Assembly (NCBI GenBank): GCA_018260425.1
Contig: JAGLBD010000002.1
Location: forward strand, 62,001 to 126,000
Source of the DNA: Pseudogulbenkiania sp.
Lineage (GTDB): Bacteria > Pseudomonadota > Gammaproteobacteria > Burkholderiales > Chromobacteriaceae
DNA: 64,000 nucleotides
Direction of reading: 5' to 3'
Under the pieces are notes generated by a model that was given only the letters and a program-made list of their open reading frames with translations, had not been told where the DNA came from and did no database searches. Numbering within the stretch: position 1 is the first letter of the stretch; each line of letters opens with the position of its first letter. A program made the translations under genes and the position numbers. Below are positions 49,171 to 57,675 of the stretch, piece after piece.

Positions 49171-50526
49171 TCAGTATCCGATAGCAATCCAGTTAGCGGC
49201 CGCGATGGACCGAGCCGGTGTGGCTGCGACTGACCACACGTTGAATGTGAAGCCACCCCGGGTTGCGGGAGTACCATCTAGCGAAAACACATAGGCCCCT
49301 GGGTTGACAGCAGCTCCTGAAATCGCAAAGCAGCCATTTGGGAAAACCATTGGAAAATTCCATGTTTGCGCGGCACCCAATGCCCCATTTACCGCGCCCC
49401 ATTGGATGATCAGCCCACTCGGCAGCTTCTGCCATCCGTTACTTGCAATCGACGCGCCAAAAATCGATGATGCGCGGCCAAGTTGAAGCGCACCAGACAT
49501 CAACCAAGTTCCACCACCTCGATATTCAAAATTTACCGTGTCACCAGTATTGATAGTCACCGACGACGGAGCAACCACTCCGTCGGAAATTGAGTCACTG
49601 CCCTGAGGAATAACTGTAAAAGCAGCAGTTGCATTCGACCAAAATGAAATCTTTGCGCCGGCATACAAGGTTGAGGATGGAGGCAAAGTGATGACAGACG
49701 CGATACCCCCGAAGCATTGAATCAGTTGTCCCGCATTGGCTGCAGTCAATGTCGTGCTCGCATTAAGTACCGTGACACCGGCATCATTCCCCAGCGCCCG
49801 CTGCACAAACTCGGTCGTCGCCAGCTTGGTCGACTTATCGAACTGGGCCGGGCTCTGCATCAGGCTTGGCGACAGGCCCAGCATGGCCGGGTTGATATAG
49901 GGTATCCCCGGCATGGCAGTGATGTGCTGCGCCGTAACGGTGGTCTGGCCGTTAAGTACCGTGATCACCCACAGTCCGACATTGCCGGTGTCCGGTGCCG
50001 GGGTTTGCTGATTGCCACTCGGTGCGGCAATGCCGGCCTTGAGACTGACCACGGCAACCCCGTCTCTGGCCGTTGCCTGACTTTGGCCATTATTGCCTTG
50101 GCCGGTAAAGGGTTGGGAAGGATTGGCACTGTTGTAGTACGGCAGTACCGCCGGGTTGATGTCCTGATCCTGATAGGCCACCTGCACCAGGTAATTGATG
50201 GCCAGGCCGGTGGCGGTCGGTGGCGTCAGGGTCAGACTCACCGAATCTGGCAAGATGCCTTGCTTGAGAACGGTGTGGGCGGTATCGCCCGGCAAGGTCG
50301 ACCATGGGCTGGCCTCCACGGACTGCAGGGCATAAATGTTGCCCGGGGCGATGTTGACCTGCAGGCTGGCCGGGGCCGTCGGTGTGCAGGCAAATCCCGA
50401 TACGCAGGGGCCAGAGCCCAGAATGTCCTGCATGAGCTTGCCCATGCCGGTCATCATGTCTCTACCCATGTTCAGCAAGACGGTTTCCGGGAGAACCTGA
50501 CCGGGATAGACTGTTTCACGGCGCAT
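49171..50526 (-). CDS. Phage tail fiber protein, copy 1
   Basis: 451 residues. The N-terminal 246 residues (MRRETVYPGQVLPETVLLNM and onward, ending ATTEFVQRALGN) are almost the same as in copy 2. They include the short fiber repeat signature LATTEFVQRA. From residue 247 on, the sequence is unrelated to copy 2 and should form the receptor-binding tip (ending WIAIGY). Confidence 0.82.
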   Translation of the reverse strand: MRRETVYPGQVLPETVLLNMGRDMMTGMGKLMQDILGSGPCVSGFACTPTAPASLQVNIAPGNIYALQSVEASPWSTLPGDTAHTVLKQGILPDSVSLTLTPPTATGLAINYLVQVAYQDQDINPAVLPYYNSANPSQPFTGQGNNGQSQATARDGVAVVSLKAGIAAPSGNQQTPAPDTGNVGLWVITVLNGQTTVTAQHITAMPGIPYINPAMLGLSPSLMQSPAQFDKSTKLATTEFVQRALGNDAGVTVLNASTTLTAANAGQLIQCFGGIASVITLPPSSTLYAGAKISFWSNATAAFTVIPQGSDSISDGVVAPSSVTINTGDTVNFEYRGGGTWLMSGALQLGRASSIFGASIASNGWQKLPSGLIIQWGAVNGALGAAQTWNFPMVFPNGCFAISGAAVNPGAYVFSLDGTPATRGGFTFNVWSVAATPARSIAAANWIAIGY

Positions 50527-50537
50527 GTGTGCTCCAT

Positions 50538-50561
50538 AAAAAAAGACCGCATCAGACGGTC
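50538..50561 (-). terminator. Terminator just upstream of fiber copy 1
   Basis: gaccg/cggtc stem with a 7-base loop followed by ttttttt on the minus strand, 11 bases before the fiber start. The same element precedes fiber copy 2. Confidence 0.65.
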
Positions 50562-50650
50562 ATTGGGTTAAGTAAAACAACTCGACAAAAATCAGCTGGC
50601 AATGCATGTCCACACCAGCGTGCCGACGGGTTTGACGGCATTGCTGGCCG
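50562..50650 (-). pseudogene. 3' scrap of the tail protein I gene
   Basis: The minus strand reads LILTASNAVKPVGTLVWTCIAS-stop, the same ending as the intact tail protein I gene (ILTAINAVKPVGTLVWTRIAS). Only the last roughly 22 codons remain, joined to a holin fragment at about 50651. It marks the junction of a tandem duplication. Confidence 0.85.
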
Positions 50651-50815
50651 TCAGGATAAGTGCGGCAGATCGACACGGTGAAACAGCACCCGGCGCAACA
50701 CATGCGCCAGTGCCGTGGCAATGAACGCGCAACCGGCAAACTCGACAGACGTAGCGGCGGCGGCCGGCAAGCCAACGGCGGACAGGTTGATCACATCAGG
50801 AACCACGGTTTGCAT
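50651..50815 (-). pseudogene. Damaged second copy of the holin gene
   Basis: The frame MQTVVPDVINLSAVGLPAAA, continuing to HVLRRVLFHRVDLPHLS-stop, matches the holin at 48371 but lacks its first membrane helix (deletion after PDVI) and ends at the junction with the tail protein I scrap. It starts 38 bases after fiber assembly copy 2, exactly as the intact holin does after copy 1. Confidence 0.85.
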
Positions 50816-50832
50816 ATCAGACTCCTGAAAGC

Positions 50833-50853
50833 AAAAAACCCGCCGAAGCGGGT
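50833..50853 (-). terminator. Terminator after fiber cassette 2
   Basis: The same acccgc-ttcg-gcgggt-tttttt element as at 48712, duplicated with the cassette. Confidence 0.75.
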
Positions 50854-51290
50854 CAGGATTGAGTCAGCGCAGCGAGCCAGTCAGGCGGTGCTGGCCACGA
50901 AACAGCAGCGGGAAATCCCTTCTGAAGCGGCACGTCGCGCAAGGCCTGGCGATAGGCCATCAAGGCCGAGTACTGGGCACTGGTCAGCGAGGTTTTGAGA
51001 GAACCCTCGACCTGGTCGCGGTGCCGGGCAACGATCCAGTCTATCTGGCCAACCAGCGTATCCCGTTGCAGACGTGCGGAAGCCGCAAGTTGCTCAGCAG
51101 TCGGTGCAGGAGGATCGGCCAGAACCGGCTTGCCGTCAGCACCGGTGACGATTCGTTTGCCAGCCGACTGCCCATCCAGCAGGTCCCGGTACTGTTTGTC
51201 GGTGAGTTCGACGGCGTCGGAGGGGATGTCTCGACCATGGAGTTCGTGGCAGAAGAATCCGTTCGCTGAAGCACTATAGAATGTGACCAT
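50853..51290 (-). CDS. Tail fiber assembly protein, copy 2
   Basis: 145 residues, starting MVTFYSASANGFFCHELHGR. It is the same length as copy 1 and nearly identical over most of its length, with differences in the first 30 residues. It starts 2 bases after the stop of fiber copy 2. The variable N-terminus may match the variable tip of its own fiber. Confidence 0.8.
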   Translation of the reverse strand: MVTFYSASANGFFCHELHGRDIPSDAVELTDKQYRDLLDGQSAGKRIVTGADGKPVLADPPAPTAEQLAASARLQRDTLVGQIDWIVARHRDQVEGSLKTSLTSAQYSALMAYRQALRDVPLQKGFPAAVSWPAPPDWLAALTQS

Positions 51291-51292
51291 TT

Positions 51293-52639
51293 TTACCATC
51301 CAATATGAATTGCCGAGTAGAGGGTGTCTGCGCCAGTCCACACTGCTAGCCTCCACTGAGACAGACTCACTTTTTCATACGTAGCTGACACGGTGATATC
51401 GCCTACCGTATCCTGTGCAGTCAGAACTGTGCACAGATGCGTTTTTGTGAACGCCGAGGGAAAATTGAACGTAGTCCGCACACCATTTGCCACAGGCGAT
51501 AAAACATTCTGAAATTGGATGATCAACCCTGATGGCAGACGCTGCCATCCATCACCAGATAGTGCCGCAGCAAAAACAGATGAAAACTGGAGTTGCTGGC
51601 TTCCGGAAAAAACCCAGACACCCGCGGCTTGCAACGTAATCTCTGCCGAATCCCCTGGGCCCAGCACGCAGGATCGAGTTACCCCGCTCCCCATTGCAAA
51701 TAATCCATCCCCGCTTCCAGCTGAAATAGTGACAGGATAAGTCGACGCGTTATAGAGCATGTATCGCGAGCCAAAGACAATGCTGCTAGAAACAGGCAAA
51801 CCAAGGGATAAAGGCTGCGCGCCACCAACCTGGAGTAGTTGCCCAAGCTGAGCTGCGGTCAAAGTCCCGCTATAGTAAACAGGCTGACAACCGCTCACAT
51901 TCCCCAACGCCCGCTGCACAAACTCGGTCGTCGCCAGCTTGGTCGACTTGTCGAACTGGGCCGGGCTCTGAAGCAGGCTTGGGGTCATGCCCAGCATTGA
52001 GGGGTTGATGTAGGGCGCACCCGGCATGGCGGCGATGTGCTGCGCCGTGACGGTGGTCTGGCCGTTAAGTACCGTGATCACCCACAGTCCGACATTGCCG
52101 GTGTCCGGTGCCGGGGTTTGCTGATTGCCACTCGGTGCGGCAATGCCGGCCTTGAGACTGACCACGGCAACCCCGTCTCTGGCCGTTGCCTGACTTTGGC
52201 CATTATTGCCTTGGCCGGTAAAGGGTTGGGAAGGATTGGCACTGTTGTAGTACGGCAGTACCGCCGGGTTGATGTCCTGATCCTGATAGGTCACCTGTAC
52301 CAGGTAATTGATGGCCAGGCCGGTAGCTGTGGGTGGCGTCAGGGTCAAACTCACCGGGTCTGGCAAGATGCCTTGCTTGAGAATGGTGTGAGCGGTATCG
52401 CCCGGCAAGGTCGACCAGGGGCTGGCTTCCACGGACTGCATGGCATAGATGTTGCCCGGGGCAATGTTGACCTGCAGGCTGGCCGGGGCCGTCGGCGTGC
52501 AGGCAAATCCCGAAACGCAGGGGCCAGAGCCCAGAATGTCCTGCATGAGCTTGCCCATGCCGGTCATCATGTCTCTACCCATGTTCAGCAAGACGGTTTC
52601 CGGGAGAACCTGACCCGGATAGACAGTTTCACGGCGCAT
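51293..52639 (-). CDS. Phage tail fiber protein, copy 2
   Basis: 448 residues. Residues 1-246 are almost identical to copy 1. The C-terminal 200 residues (after LGNVSGCQPVYYSGTLTA) are different and end AIHIGW. It is a distal or receptor-binding fiber. It lies directly downstream of tail protein I, so it occupies the ancestral position, while copy 1 follows the duplication scar. Confidence 0.82.
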   Translation of the reverse strand: MRRETVYPGQVLPETVLLNMGRDMMTGMGKLMQDILGSGPCVSGFACTPTAPASLQVNIAPGNIYAMQSVEASPWSTLPGDTAHTILKQGILPDPVSLTLTPPTATGLAINYLVQVTYQDQDINPAVLPYYNSANPSQPFTGQGNNGQSQATARDGVAVVSLKAGIAAPSGNQQTPAPDTGNVGLWVITVLNGQTTVTAQHIAAMPGAPYINPSMLGMTPSLLQSPAQFDKSTKLATTEFVQRALGNVSGCQPVYYSGTLTAAQLGQLLQVGGAQPLSLGLPVSSSIVFGSRYMLYNASTYPVTISAGSGDGLFAMGSGVTRSCVLGPGDSAEITLQAAGVWVFSGSQQLQFSSVFAAALSGDGWQRLPSGLIIQFQNVLSPVANGVRTTFNFPSAFTKTHLCTVLTAQDTVGDITVSATYEKVSLSQWRLAVWTGADTLYSAIHIGW

Positions 52640-52650
52640 GTGTGCTCCAT

Positions 52651-52674
52651 AAAAAAAGACCGCATCAGGCGGTC
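52651..52674 (-). terminator. Terminator just upstream of fiber copy 2
   Basis: gaccgc-ctgat-gcggtc followed by ttttttt on the minus strand, the counterpart of the element at 50538. Confidence 0.65.
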
Positions 52675-52704
52675 ATTGGGTGAAGTAAAACAACTCAACA
52701 AAAA

Positions 52705-53355
52705 TCAGCTGGCGATGCGTGTCCACACCAGCGTGCCGACCGGCTTGACGGCATTGATGGCCGTCAGGATGTCGGCGTCGGTCACGGCAGGCTGGATCAT
52801 GCTATAGGGGGTCAGCACCGCCCCCTGACCCGTAGTAAAGACCGGGGTCGCAATACCGGGATAACCTGCAGCCCCGTTGCCAAGCGGCCGGAACACCGTG
52901 ACAAAGGCCTGATAGGGCATGGCAAACGAGCCGATGCACCCGGCACTGCCCAGAGCCAGATTCACCCCGAGCGCACCACAATCGGCAATGCGGGCCGGTT
53001 CAATGACTACCGGTTTACGTCCGGTCAGATCAGTCAGCACCCGCTCGATGGCCTGGCGGGTACCCCGCTCGCGAAACAAGGCAATACGAATCCGGTTCCT
53101 GAAACTGCTATCGGACTGGTTGGCGCCACGTCGCAGCTCATCGCCAAAAAAGTCGCGTGCCAGCAGATCCAGAAACATATCGGACATGCTTTTCAAGCGG
53201 AGCTGGTCACGGGCATAGCCATACAAAGAGAAAAACCATGCGTGCGCCGTCGCCAGTCCGGCAAGCACGGCATCCAGCACCGGGTTGGCATCACCGAACC
53301 AGGGTGGTAGCCGGGCCGCCAGCCGCTGAACAATGTTGCTTGAATCACCTTTCAT
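52705..53355 (-). CDS. Baseplate/tail protein I family (Mu gp48-like)
   Basis: 216 residues from MKGDSSNIVQRLAARLPPWF. A helical N-terminus (AWFFSLYGYARDQLRLKSMSDMFLDLLARDFFGDEL) and RGTRQAIERVLTDLTGRKPVVIEP are typical of phage tail protein I / gp48. It connects the baseplate wedge to the fibers. Its ATG shares one base with the stop of the baseplate J gene. Confidence 0.8.
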   Translation of the reverse strand: MKGDSSNIVQRLAARLPPWFGDANPVLDAVLAGLATAHAWFFSLYGYARDQLRLKSMSDMFLDLLARDFFGDELRRGANQSDSSFRNRIRIALFRERGTRQAIERVLTDLTGRKPVVIEPARIADCGALGVNLALGSAGCIGSFAMPYQAFVTVFRPLGNGAAGYPGIATPVFTTGQGAVLTPYSMIQPAVTDADILTAINAVKPVGTLVWTRIAS

Positions 53356-54479
53356 CAGCTCACCCCCACATCGACAGACTTGATGACCTGCTGTCCGGAT
53401 GCCAGCAAATCGGCACTCCCGCCATTCACGGTCACCCCGGTCACATTGGTGATGGCCGGACTGACGCCATAGGCCAGACTGACCAGCATCGACCATGGCA
53501 GTGACTGCCCCAGCTTCAGGCTATTCACGTAGGAAAGAATGGCCTGTCGCACCAAGGCCGCCGCCGCGGCATGCTCGACCGAACCGTCGGTGGTCACGGA
53601 CAAACGAATCACTGCCAGCAGCCGAACCGGCTTAAACACGGCAAAGGTACTGGTAAAGGGCCGAACCTGATCGATGGCGTTATAGGCGGACGACAGGGTG
53701 GTCGAGGTCGGACTTCCCGTGCCGTCATCCACCACCACATAGAAAAAGCCTGGTTGCAGTGCTCCTTCATACGTCTGGTTCTCCACCACCTTGCAGCTCA
53801 TGCCCTGCCCCATCGACAACACCGCGTACTCGACCGCCGCCCGGGTTGCCTTGGACAAGCTGGCCACCCACGCCACAAAACGGCGACGTGCGGCCTCATC
53901 CGCTTCGGCATCCTGCCCTGCCGACATCGGCGCAGCATTGATGCAACGGTCGATGCCGGGCAAGGCCCCGGTGATCTGGGTCACGCTACCGGCCAGCGTA
54001 TTGCCGGCAGCACCATCGTGGATGGCCACCACCGGCACCTCGATCGCCGCGACGCCTGCCGCCAGCGCATACCCGCCCTGATCATCGGACCATGCCGGAT
54101 TCGCTGTATCCGGCACCACCCGGTAACTCTGGCTGCCATCCGCCGTTTGCACGGTGGAGCCAGCCGGGATCAGCGCCGGCATACCGGGAGAAAACCGGCT
54201 GAAGGTCACGCGCCCCCGGGCGGGAACTGCCGGCAGCCGGGCAAAGCCAAAATCCGCCAGCCAACTGTCCAGATCCGCACCGGAGCAGGTCGCCGCCCGG
54301 GTCGTCGCCAACAGGTTCAGCACCAACTGCTGCAGCCACTGCACCACGCTGGCATTGCTCTCTGCCAACGCGCGCATCAAGGAACCAACCGAGGTATCGA
54401 CCAGCCCGGCTGCCCGAGCCTGAATGGCCGTTACCTGCTCACTGACCAATTGAGGCCAGGTTTTTATCGTGAACGCCAT
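53355..54479 (-). CDS. Baseplate J-like protein (Mu gp47-like)
   Basis: 374 residues. The Baseplate_J pattern is clear: an N-terminal helix bundle (SLMRALAESNASVVQWLQQLVLNLLATTRAATCSGADLDSWLADFG), RLPAVPARGRVTFSR, the central EADEAARRRFVAWVASLSKATRAAVEYAVL, and a beta-rich end. It is a wedge component of the contractile-tail baseplate. Confidence 0.88.
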   Translation of the reverse strand: MAFTIKTWPQLVSEQVTAIQARAAGLVDTSVGSLMRALAESNASVVQWLQQLVLNLLATTRAATCSGADLDSWLADFGFARLPAVPARGRVTFSRFSPGMPALIPAGSTVQTADGSQSYRVVPDTANPAWSDDQGGYALAAGVAAIEVPVVAIHDGAAGNTLAGSVTQITGALPGIDRCINAAPMSAGQDAEADEAARRRFVAWVASLSKATRAAVEYAVLSMGQGMSCKVVENQTYEGALQPGFFYVVVDDGTGSPTSTTLSSAYNAIDQVRPFTSTFAVFKPVRLLAVIRLSVTTDGSVEHAAAAALVRQAILSYVNSLKLGQSLPWSMLVSLAYGVSPAITNVTGVTVNGGSADLLASGQQVIKSVDVGVS

Positions 54480-54484
54480 GAGTT

Positions 54485-54850
54485 TTACCTATCGAGAGTG
54501 AAAGCAAGGTTCTGCCACTGCCCGCTCGGGACATCCTGATATCGGATATCCACGGCCACCCCGTCTTGCAGTGCGGTGACCGCTACGTCGGGCCGGGGGG
54601 TGCGTGCGATGGCGCTTTCCAGTTGCAGTTGCGCCATGATCAAGGCCCGGATTGCCTGGATGTCCAGTACCGCACCGACAAAACGACCAATGCCGGCACC
54701 GTAGTCCGGATGCGCCTGATAGTCGCCGGGGTTGGTGGCAAGACGCCGCAACAGCCGTTGTTTGCCACACTCCGGACCCGATACCGGCTGCAGGTCTCCG
54801 GTTGCCGAAATCGACAGGTCACTCCCGACGTAATGGAACAGATCTCTCAT
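54485..54850 (-). CDS. Phage gp46-like baseplate protein (GPW/gp25 class)
   Basis: 121 residues. DLSISATGDLQPVSGPECGKQRLLRRLATNPGDYQAHPDYGAGIGRFVG is the Mu gp46 / gp25-like signature. It lies between gp45- and gp47-like genes in Mu order. It overlaps the gp45-like gene by 4 bases. Confidence 0.82.
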   Translation of the reverse strand: MRDLFHYVGSDLSISATGDLQPVSGPECGKQRLLRRLATNPGDYQAHPDYGAGIGRFVGAVLDIQAIRALIMAQLQLESAIARTPRPDVAVTALQDGVAVDIRYQDVPSGQWQNLAFTLDR

Positions 54851-55488
54851 TGCGGACCTCCCGTCTTGCCGCCATGCGTATCGGCATGACAGTGACTGCG
54901 CACACTGATGCCGGCGGCCAGTACATCATCACGCGCCGAAACACTGCCGCCAAACGAGGCATTGCCACCACCGCCGCTCCCTTGACTCAAGGCGCCGTCG
55001 ATCAGCAATTGCCCGGTGATGTGCGTCGCCGGCGCATCAAGCGTCACCCCTTGTGCCGAGACTTTTACCACCCCGCCGGCGGTAACCTGCACATCGGTGG
55101 CCGCCTGCAACTCGACGGTGCCATCGTTATGGAATTTCAGAGCCGAGCCCGAAGCGTGCACCAGCCAGCCCTCCCCGGCCGGAACGTTCAATGGACGCTC
55201 GACATCGCTGTAAAAGCGCATGGATGCCACACCGGCATCAATGTCCCCCTCCTGAAACTCCACTTCGATGGTCTCGCCCATGGCCGGCGCAAAAAAGGCG
55301 CCCCAGCCGTTCCCGACCCACGGCGAGCCGAGCGGAATCCAGCCGGTCTCCACTCCGGAAGGTTGCAGTTTCACCTTCACGGCAAACTGGCCCGGGTCAT
55401 AGGCCGAGATGACCCCGAGACGGGTCCGCATCGTGTCATCGGCACGCCGCGACCTCGCTGCAATCTGGTTTTGCCATTGCGCAATCAT
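54847..55488 (-). CDS. Baseplate assembly protein, spike (Mu gp45 / gpV class)
   Basis: 213 residues. An OB-fold-like N-terminal part (RLGVISAYDPGQFAVKVKLQPSG, GWGAFFAPAMGETIEVEFQEGD), then a beta-helix-like segment, ending HCHADTHGGKTGGPQ. A histidine motif near the tip is common in cell-puncturing spikes that bind iron. Confidence 0.82.
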   Translation of the reverse strand: MIAQWQNQIAARSRRADDTMRTRLGVISAYDPGQFAVKVKLQPSGVETGWIPLGSPWVGNGWGAFFAPAMGETIEVEFQEGDIDAGVASMRFYSDVERPLNVPAGEGWLVHASGSALKFHNDGTVELQAATDVQVTAGGVVKVSAQGVTLDAPATHITGQLLIDGALSQGSGGGGNASFGGSVSARDDVLAAGISVRSHCHADTHGGKTGGPQ

Positions 55489-56582
55489 TCGTTTCCTCCC
55501 TGTGTTGCCGGATTGTGGTTCTTGGCGCTGACCGTCATGCTGTAACCACTACCGACATCAAAACTACGGCGCACGCTGTCGGCGTAGTAATACTGGTCAA
55601 ACTCGCTGTCGGTACCGACCACTTCGATCACATCCTGCGGCGTCAGCAAGTTGTCGCCCGGCAAGGTCACTTCCAGCTTCATCTCGTGGCGAGTGATTTC
55701 GCCATACAGGCTTTTGGCCTTTTGCAACGCCGCCTCGCGAGTCAAATTGGGAAAGGTGAAGTGATACGGACGAACCTCCTTGTTGCCCGCGCCCTTGCTT
55801 CCGCCCTTACCCGGCGGGTAGACCACGGTAAAGCCCTGCTTTTGCCGCACATTGAAACTGGCCACCCGCACTTCCACGCCCCGCGACAAGGTCAGTGCTC
55901 GCTCAAAGCGCAGACTTTTGGCGGTACTGACCGGTCCCGACTCCGTCTCGCGCCACTCGATGCGATAGGGGGTGACGGCGCCGGACTTCACGATGGGTTC
56001 AAAGTACAAGCACTCGCCCCGGACATGGCAGACAAACTCTTCCCGCCGCGCCAGATAACACAGCAAGTCCCACTCACTCATTTCATCCTGCACTTGTACA
56101 TGATCGATCTGGTAATAACTGCCGGCCTTGGCCGACGTTGCCGTCACCACCGCCTCGAACCCCAGCCCGGCCGCAATTCGCTCCACGATCTGCGAGGCCG
56201 TCAGGTTGCGCCACTTGCAGGAGGTTTTACGGTCGGACAGCAAGGCCGTCAGGTCGCGTCCCTCCAGCGTGATGGTGCGGGCAGTCGGGTCGAACTGCAG
56301 CGAATCGGCATCGCCGACGAGCCAGGTCTGCATGCCGTTGACACCATCATCGAACTGGATTTCAACCCGAAAGGTGGTTTGCCTGGAAAACCAGTCGATA
56401 TCGAACTCATCAGGCAGGTGTGACTGTGCAAACACCACACGAAAGGTGTCGGCACTCATGAAGGCATTGCTGTCCACCTCCAGAGACAGCCAGCCGGTTA
56501 CCTCCTGCTTGTTCAAAAAACAACGCCCGCGGGGTTCGCGGGCGTAAGACTCGGTTTGACGCTGTGTGTCTGTTGGACTCAT
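55485..56582 (-). CDS. Tail hub protein (Mu gp44 / late control D class)
   Basis: 365 residues. Beta-rich sequence with GWLSLEVDSNAFMSADTFRVVF, TRTITLEGRDLTALLSDRK, MSEWDLLCYLARREEFVCHV and late YYYADSVRRSFDVGSGYSMTV, the pattern of hub proteins related to T4 gp27. It overlaps neighbours by 4 bases on each side. Confidence 0.82.
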   Translation of the reverse strand: MSPTDTQRQTESYAREPRGRCFLNKQEVTGWLSLEVDSNAFMSADTFRVVFAQSHLPDEFDIDWFSRQTTFRVEIQFDDGVNGMQTWLVGDADSLQFDPTARTITLEGRDLTALLSDRKTSCKWRNLTASQIVERIAAGLGFEAVVTATSAKAGSYYQIDHVQVQDEMSEWDLLCYLARREEFVCHVRGECLYFEPIVKSGAVTPYRIEWRETESGPVSTAKSLRFERALTLSRGVEVRVASFNVRQKQGFTVVYPPGKGGSKGAGNKEVRPYHFTFPNLTREAALQKAKSLYGEITRHEMKLEVTLPGDNLLTPQDVIEVVGTDSEFDQYYYADSVRRSFDVGSGYSMTVSAKNHNPATQGGNE

Positions 56583-57667
56583 AAGGGAAACCTTGCATCA
56601 GGGTGACGGAACGGGCCAACCGGAACAGGCGGAATCCGGATCGTGTTGACGCCTTCGGGCAGCACCGGGTCATCAAGATGATTGGCCTGAGCGAGCAAGG
56701 GCCACAAGGTCACGTCGCCCAACTCCCGTGCCGCCACGTCATACAGGTCGCCCGCCGTCTGGGTAATGGTTTTGAGGGCCTGACCGGCCTTCGCCTCGGC
56801 TTTGGACAGCGACGCCGCGACCGTCCCCACCTTCGCCGCAAATACCGGCAACAGCTCCAGCTTCTTGCCGGCACCGGTCAGGGTATCCTGCAAGCGGTAC
56901 AAGCCCGGCAACGCGACCGCCGCATCCAGCCGCTCCGTCATCTCCTGGGCCGCACGCGCTACCGGATTTCCCGGCAACACGCCGCCTAGCGTCGCGACCG
57001 TCATGACCCCCTTCTCCAGAGTGGTAATGCGCTCCTTGACAACCTGCTGCACACTGACCAACTCGCTGACGATCGACTGGGCTTTGGCCAGCCCCGCCGA
57101 GGCAAGGTCATGCGCCGTCCCGATCGCTTCTTGCAGGTTTTTTGCGGCAGCCATGATGGTCGAGTCGCCACTCTCCCCCGCCAAGGCTTGCGCCTCGCCA
57201 ACCGCTTCGACCACCTCGCGACTGCTATCCGGCTCGTCTTCCGCCGGCTCGTCACTCACGCTGTCCAGCACCGTGCAGCGCAGGGTGTAGTCGATATGGG
57301 CATGGTCCCGATAGATTGAGTGATAGTTAGCCACCACCACGCGGTAGCGATACACGTCCCAGCTCAACAGCCACTCTTTTGCACCGCTGGCGAGCGCCCT
57401 GAGCGTCTGGTCCCGTTCCACCGCCGTCAAACCGGTCAGTGAGCCGGACCAGCTGACCGGTTCATAGAAGCTGCCCATCGAGTCGACCACCCGCCCCCCG
57501 CCGACCAACTCGTGATCGACCAGACGTTGCTGGAGACTGGTTTCTATCGACTGCGGCAATTCATCATTCTTGAACTCGATATCCCCCAACGTCAGACGTG
57601 TCTCGCCCAGAATGTCCTGCTGCGCGGCGGACTCGTCGCCCCCCGCTACCACCTTGCTTATCGTCAT
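56579..57667 (-). CDS. Tail/DNA circularisation-type protein (Mu gp43 position)
   Basis: 362 residues. The N-terminal 110 residues (LGDIEFKNDELPQSIETSLQQRLVDHELVGGGRVVDSMG) resemble a tail-tube initiator type domain. The middle is a long alanine-rich helix region. The end is a LysM/gpX-like module (QTAGDLYDVAARELGDVTLWPLLAQANHL). By position it corresponds to Mu gp43 (N). Confidence 0.7.
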   Translation of the reverse strand: MTISKVVAGGDESAAQQDILGETRLTLGDIEFKNDELPQSIETSLQQRLVDHELVGGGRVVDSMGSFYEPVSWSGSLTGLTAVERDQTLRALASGAKEWLLSWDVYRYRVVVANYHSIYRDHAHIDYTLRCTVLDSVSDEPAEDEPDSSREVVEAVGEAQALAGESGDSTIMAAAKNLQEAIGTAHDLASAGLAKAQSIVSELVSVQQVVKERITTLEKGVMTVATLGGVLPGNPVARAAQEMTERLDAAVALPGLYRLQDTLTGAGKKLELLPVFAAKVGTVAASLSKAEAKAGQALKTITQTAGDLYDVAARELGDVTLWPLLAQANHLDDPVLPEGVNTIRIPPVPVGPFRHPDARFPL

Positions 57668-57675
57668 AGCTCACC

